Source: a bacterium (lineage in GTDB: Bacteria > SZUA-182 > SZUA-191 > JAJRXT01). From it: DNA of 32,374 nt. The notes beneath the pieces were generated by a model that worked only from the letters and a program-made list of their open reading frames with translations, searched no databases and was not told the origin of the DNA. This document shows, piece by piece, positions 29,838 through 32,374 of the stretch (its first letter is position 1; every line of letters begins with the position of its first letter). Made by a program: the position numbers and the translations under genes. Location: assembly GCA_024276125.1 (NCBI GenBank), contig JAJRXT010000092.1:1-32374 (forward strand), read 5' to 3'.

Positions 29838-30883
29838 GTACCGGATTTTTCCTCCTCAAGCAGGTTTATGCGCTGTTGTAATTCTTTAACCGTATTTTGT
29901 AATTTAACCAGATTACGCATGGCGACTTCTGTCTTTTTCCACTCGGCATAAGGCCGCCCTATCATACCGGCCATAACGGCATCCGCCGGCACATCTTTGC
30001 TGATACCGCCTTTAGCGGCAACTTTAACATTATCCCCGATTTTAACATGCCCAACTACTCCGACTTGTCCGCCTAAAATTACCCCGCATCCAAGCCGGCT
30101 GCTACCGGAAATACCAACTTGTGCCACAATAATAGAATTCTCGCCGATACTTACATTATGGGCAATCTGTACCAGATTATCAATCCTGACACCCCGTGCA
30201 ATATGCGTATTACCCATGCTGCCGCGGTCAATGGTAACATTTGCGCCTATTTGAACATCATCCTCAATAATCACTGAGCCGATTTGAGGGATATGGTGAT
30301 GCCTGCGCCCGTCCCATACATAGCCAAAGCCGGAACAACCGATTACAGTACCGCTGTGAATAACAACCTTGCAACCGATACTAACCTCATCATAAATACT
30401 TACCTGCGGATAAATTACCGAATCAGCGCCTATTTTTACCCCGCATCCAATACAGGCTCCAGAATAAATTACCACATTATCATCTAACTGCACATCATCG
30501 CCAATCACCGCCCAAGGGTAAATGGAAATATTTTTTCCCAGTTTTGGGTTCTTACCTATTACAGATAATGGATGAACGCCGACAACCGGTTTAGGCTTAG
30601 CATAAAAATATTTCAGTAAAACAGCCAATGCCAAATACGGATTATCTACAATTATATATGGTTTATCTATCTCAGGGAATGCCTTGGAGAGTATCAGCGC
30701 TGCGGCATTAGTTTTAGCAAGTGAAGATTTATATTTTGGGTGAGCTAAAAAAGAAATATCCTGATTACCGGCATCTTCCAAACCGGCGACACCGGTTATT
30801 TTGATATTCTCATCACCAATTAATTTTCCCTTAATTAGCAAGGAAATTTCTTTTAACGTACAAGGTTTATTTATTTTTTTCAT
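29834..30883 (-). CDS. lpxD: UDP-3-O-(3-hydroxyacyl)glucosamine N-acyltransferase
   Basis: A 349-residue acyltransferase for the third step of lipid A synthesis. N-terminal uridine-binding domain (LKEISLLIKGKLIGDENIKI, DISFLAHPKYKSSLAKTNAA), then a left-handed beta-helix of hexapeptide repeats (IGKNPKLGKNISIYPWAVIG; VIYPQVSIYDEVSIG; IGCSGFGYVWDG), the catalytic His about residue 242 in VQIAHNVSIGENS, GSSRLGCGVILGGQVGV and a C-terminal coiled helix (NLVKLQNTVKELQQRINLLE). First gene of lpxD-moeA-mobB-cNMP. ompH lies upstream on the same strand after 470 bases of repeat DNA. Confidence 0.95.
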   Translation of the reverse strand: MKKINKPCTLKEISLLIKGKLIGDENIKITGVAGLEDAGNQDISFLAHPKYKSSLAKTNAAALILSKAFPEIDKPYIIVDNPYLALAVLLKYFYAKPKPVVGVHPLSVIGKNPKLGKNISIYPWAVIGDDVQLDDNVVIYSGACIGCGVKIGADSVIYPQVSIYDEVSIGCKVVIHSGTVIGCSGFGYVWDGRRHHHIPQIGSVIIEDDVQIGANVTIDRGSMGNTHIARGVRIDNLVQIAHNVSIGENSIIVAQVGISGSSRLGCGVILGGQVGVVGHVKIGDNVKVAAKGGISKDVPADAVMAGMIGRPYAEWKKTEVAMRNLVKLQNTVKELQQRINLLEEEKSGT

Positions 30884-30906
30884 GTTATAAACAAATTATA
30901 GGATTA

Positions 30907-31038
30907 TACAAAACGTATTTGTACGCAGACAAAAAAGACTTGGATGCCTTGAGACAAGCCGAAACATTAGGTGTTCGGAACAGATATCCCAAGAATAAAT
31001 TAGCTGACATCAGATTGGATGATTCTGCTTACAGCTAA
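30907..31038 (+). pseudogene. 3' remnant of an unidentified gene
   Basis: One frame encodes 43 residues, YKTYLYADKKDLDALRQAET then LGVRNRYPKNKLADIRLDDS and AYS, ending in TAA. Composition is protein-like (charged helix, then a basic turn), but there is no start codon and the frame upstream runs into the opposite-strand lpxD start. I take it as the tail of a lost gene; I do not recognise the family. Low certainty. Confidence 0.3.
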
Positions 31039-31355
31039 TTGTATATATCCATTTTAGCATACTATAATATTTATTCCACAAAATATTTAGCTTTATCCAC
31101 AAGAAATATTATTGTATGTATAAAGACATTCGGGAATAACAGGTCATTAGGTTAAATGGCTACTTTAGTTAATTTGCGAAAATAATTACATTCTGTCATT
31201 CTGAGGCCGGAGGTCGAAGAATCTGTACGCTTACGGGGACAGATTCTTCACTCCACTTACGTTGCGTTTAAGAATGACAGTTCCTAAGTCAATAGCATTG
31301 AGGTGGAATCCCCCTAAAATGGATTGGGCGAGGCGCTCCTTATAGAAACATTGAG
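31039..31355. other. Gene-free stretch with a family-1 element
   Basis: Holds AT-rich sequence with one TTATCCACA (31093-31101), the 44-base flank shared with 21640-21682 (31152-31195), the family-1 element 31194-31279 and the AAGTCAATAGCATTGAGG motif (31286-31303). No gene seen. Confidence 0.6.
31194..31279 (+). repeat. Family-1 palindromic element (A arm left)
   Basis: TGTCATTCTGAGGCCGGAGG ... TCGAAGAATCTGT ... AGATTCTTCACTCCACTT ... TTAAGAATGACA. Same A-to-B orientation as the 12146 copy, with an extended A-side flank. Confidence 0.88.
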
Positions 31356-31946
31356 TTATTCTTTTTCTTTCTTTTTCTTTTTTTCCTCATATTGCTTGTT
31401 GTATAAAGACAACACCTTTTCGGTAATATTTAATTCAGGCGTAGAGTACAAAATATTTGTCATCGGCAGTTCGACCTCATCGTTTTTTATACCTGAAGAA
31501 TCCAGCAGTAAGGTATATTTCTCATCTTTACCTATCTTTTTGATTATTTTGTTTATGTCGGTTACAATTTCACTTACCGCCCTTTTTTCAAAGTTACGTA
31601 ACTGGCGATATAAATCTTTTTCAGACCTGTCCTTATCAATAAGTTTCCTCTCAATATTATCCTTTAGCTCTTTTTTAGCTTCAGGAGAGAGTACCATTTC
31701 CTTTTCTTTGTAATCATTAAACATTTTGCTTATCTCATCTTCCAGCGCTCTTATTTCTGCCTTTTTATCACCGAGTATTTTATTGCCTTCTTGGGACATT
31801 TCTTTGCCAGCTGTAGATTCTTTAACGATTTTTTGCATATTTACACAGCCGATTTTCATATCGGCAGCCTGGCTTAGACTAAATGAAAAAATAACCGAAC
31901 AAGCGGTTATTAGCGCCAAACTAATATAAAAAAAGCTCTTTCTCAT
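31356..31946 (-). CDS. ompH: OmpH/Skp-family periplasmic chaperone
   Basis: A 196-residue protein. It has a signal peptide (MRKSFFYISLALITACSVIF, cleavage near SQA-AD at 25-28), then MKIGCVNMQKIVKESTAGKE, the first strand and helix of the Skp fold, and a long charged coiled coil (about 50-135). A return strand KYTLLLDSSGIKNDEVELPM and the closing NILYSTPELNITEKVLSLYN follow, with a Lys-rich tail. Skp/OmpH holds unfolded outer-membrane proteins on the way to BamA. It usually lies next to bamA and lpxD; here lpxD follows after a repeat, and bamA would be expected just upstream beyond the window. Confidence 0.88.
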   Translation of the reverse strand: MRKSFFYISLALITACSVIFSFSLSQAADMKIGCVNMQKIVKESTAGKEMSQEGNKILGDKKAEIRALEDEISKMFNDYKEKEMVLSPEAKKELKDNIERKLIDKDRSEKDLYRQLRNFEKRAVSEIVTDINKIIKKIGKDEKYTLLLDSSGIKNDEVELPMTNILYSTPELNITEKVLSLYNKQYEEKKKKKEKE

Positions 31947-32374
31947 CTGTTTTCCCCTGTTTTGTTTTAAGTGTAGAAAATTATGTGATTTTGGTAATTG
32001 TAATTAACGGATGTTCTTAGCCAGAAGTAACGGGAGGTGACAACCCTCCAAATGACAGCTATCTTTCTAGTCAAACAACATTGGGATAAACCCATCCCCT
32101 ACGGAAAATCGCATTAATAAAGTATATGCAAAAGATCAACTAACTGACATGTAATAACATTTCGTTTTTTGTTACGTCGAACTAACGTTAATTAGACCCT
32201 TCATTTGCGTTCGGCGTGACATCTGAGGACTTATTTAACGTGAGTTCGACATAAAAGTTCTTGATTTTGTTATCTTGTAGGGGCGGGTTTCAAACCCGCC
32301 CCTACAGCAAGAGGGGATATGTCACTCTTCTACAAAAATTTTACGTCAATCAAATCTATACAAAACACCAACTA
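31947..32374. other. Gene-free end of the window
   Basis: No gene on either strand. It contains another copy of the AACATTGGG-type motif (GTCAAACAACATTGGGATAA at 32071-32090) and the palindrome at 32277-32305. The CAGGGG before the ompH ATG is the likely ribosome-binding site. Confidence 0.5.
32277..32305. repeat. 29-bp near-perfect palindrome
   Basis: GTAGGGGCGGGTTT-c-AAACCCGCCCCTAC: 14-bp arms with a single central base, in an extended TCTT...AAGA context. There is no T-run, so it is more likely a dispersed palindromic repeat than a terminator. A shorter relative is the hairpin at 16785-16804. Confidence 0.75.

Noticed and set aside
31093-31101. TTATCCACA, an exact DnaA-box sequence in AT-rich DNA
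   Set aside because: A single box, no cluster, no dnaA/dnaN or unwinding repeats nearby; one 9-mer match in 32 kb is expected by chance at this base composition.
12146-31279. Repeated palindromes as a possible CRISPR array
   Set aside because: Copies are kilobases apart, in both orientations, without regular spacers or cas genes.

Overview
The window looks like chromosome from an uncultivated Gram-negative bacterium with modest GC (roughly 40% by eye). LPS and outer-membrane genes (lpxD, kdsC, a GT9 heptosyltransferase-like gene, a Skp/OmpH chaperone, lipoproteins) set the cell type. Paired DUF507 genes, DUF6485, DUF3467, a TackOD1 protein and a DUF2723 membrane protein are typical of metagenome-derived candidate phyla (Omnitrophota- or Desantisbacteria-like lineages would fit). 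That placement is inference only. No rRNA, tRNA, CRISPR array, integrase or transposase gene was seen.

Layout. 0.2-2.1 kb: a lipoprotein followed by a RelE-type toxin-antitoxin pair, all on minus. 2.4-3.95 kb: a decaying toxin-antitoxin island on minus, holding a nonsense-mutated antitoxin, a frameshifted PIN toxin, a YgiT-type zinc finger, a DUF433 stump, a DUF2281/DUF4160 junction and DUF2442. 4.1-9.5 kb: a J-domain protein with eight zinc-finger motifs, a UroD-like protein, kdsC, an interrupted mogA, holB and two DUF507 genes. 9.6-10.9 kb: a small-RNA locus with its own promoter and terminator, convergent with a tightly coupled DUF3800 plus small putative RNase pair. 11.1-14.6 kb: lipA, a DUF2723 membrane protein and an interrupted methyltransferase-like gene. 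14.9-24.2 kb, all plus: Crp/Fnr regulator, interrupted truB, cysS, HIT protein, DUF6485, c-type cytochrome lipoprotein, GHMP kinase, HU/IHF, DUF3467, orphan hicB with a 12-codon hicA stump, GT9. 24.4-31.9 kb, all minus: TackOD1/GGDEF-like protein, XRE-S24 regulator, small membrane protein, the overlapping lpxD-moeA-mobB-cNMP operon, and ompH.

Functional links. Molybdenum-cofactor genes sit at two places (mogA; moeA-mobB). Lipid A, Kdo and core-sugar steps are spread over kdsC, lpxD and GT9. ompH and lpxD are neighbours, as in the common bam-ompH-lpx cluster, but a repeat separates them.

Two themes stand out. First, intergenic DNA is packed with palindromic dispersed elements: seven copies of an ~84-bp directional element, three full and one half copy of a ~195-bp element, two copies of a ~77-bp double hairpin, and several single palindromes. 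Two of these families share a conserved 14-nt loop motif on unrelated stems. Second, four otherwise well-formed reading frames (truB, mogA, a methyltransferase-like gene, an antitoxin) carry one in-frame stop each, and a PIN toxin carries a one-base frameshift. This points to either real gene decay or consensus errors in the assembly.
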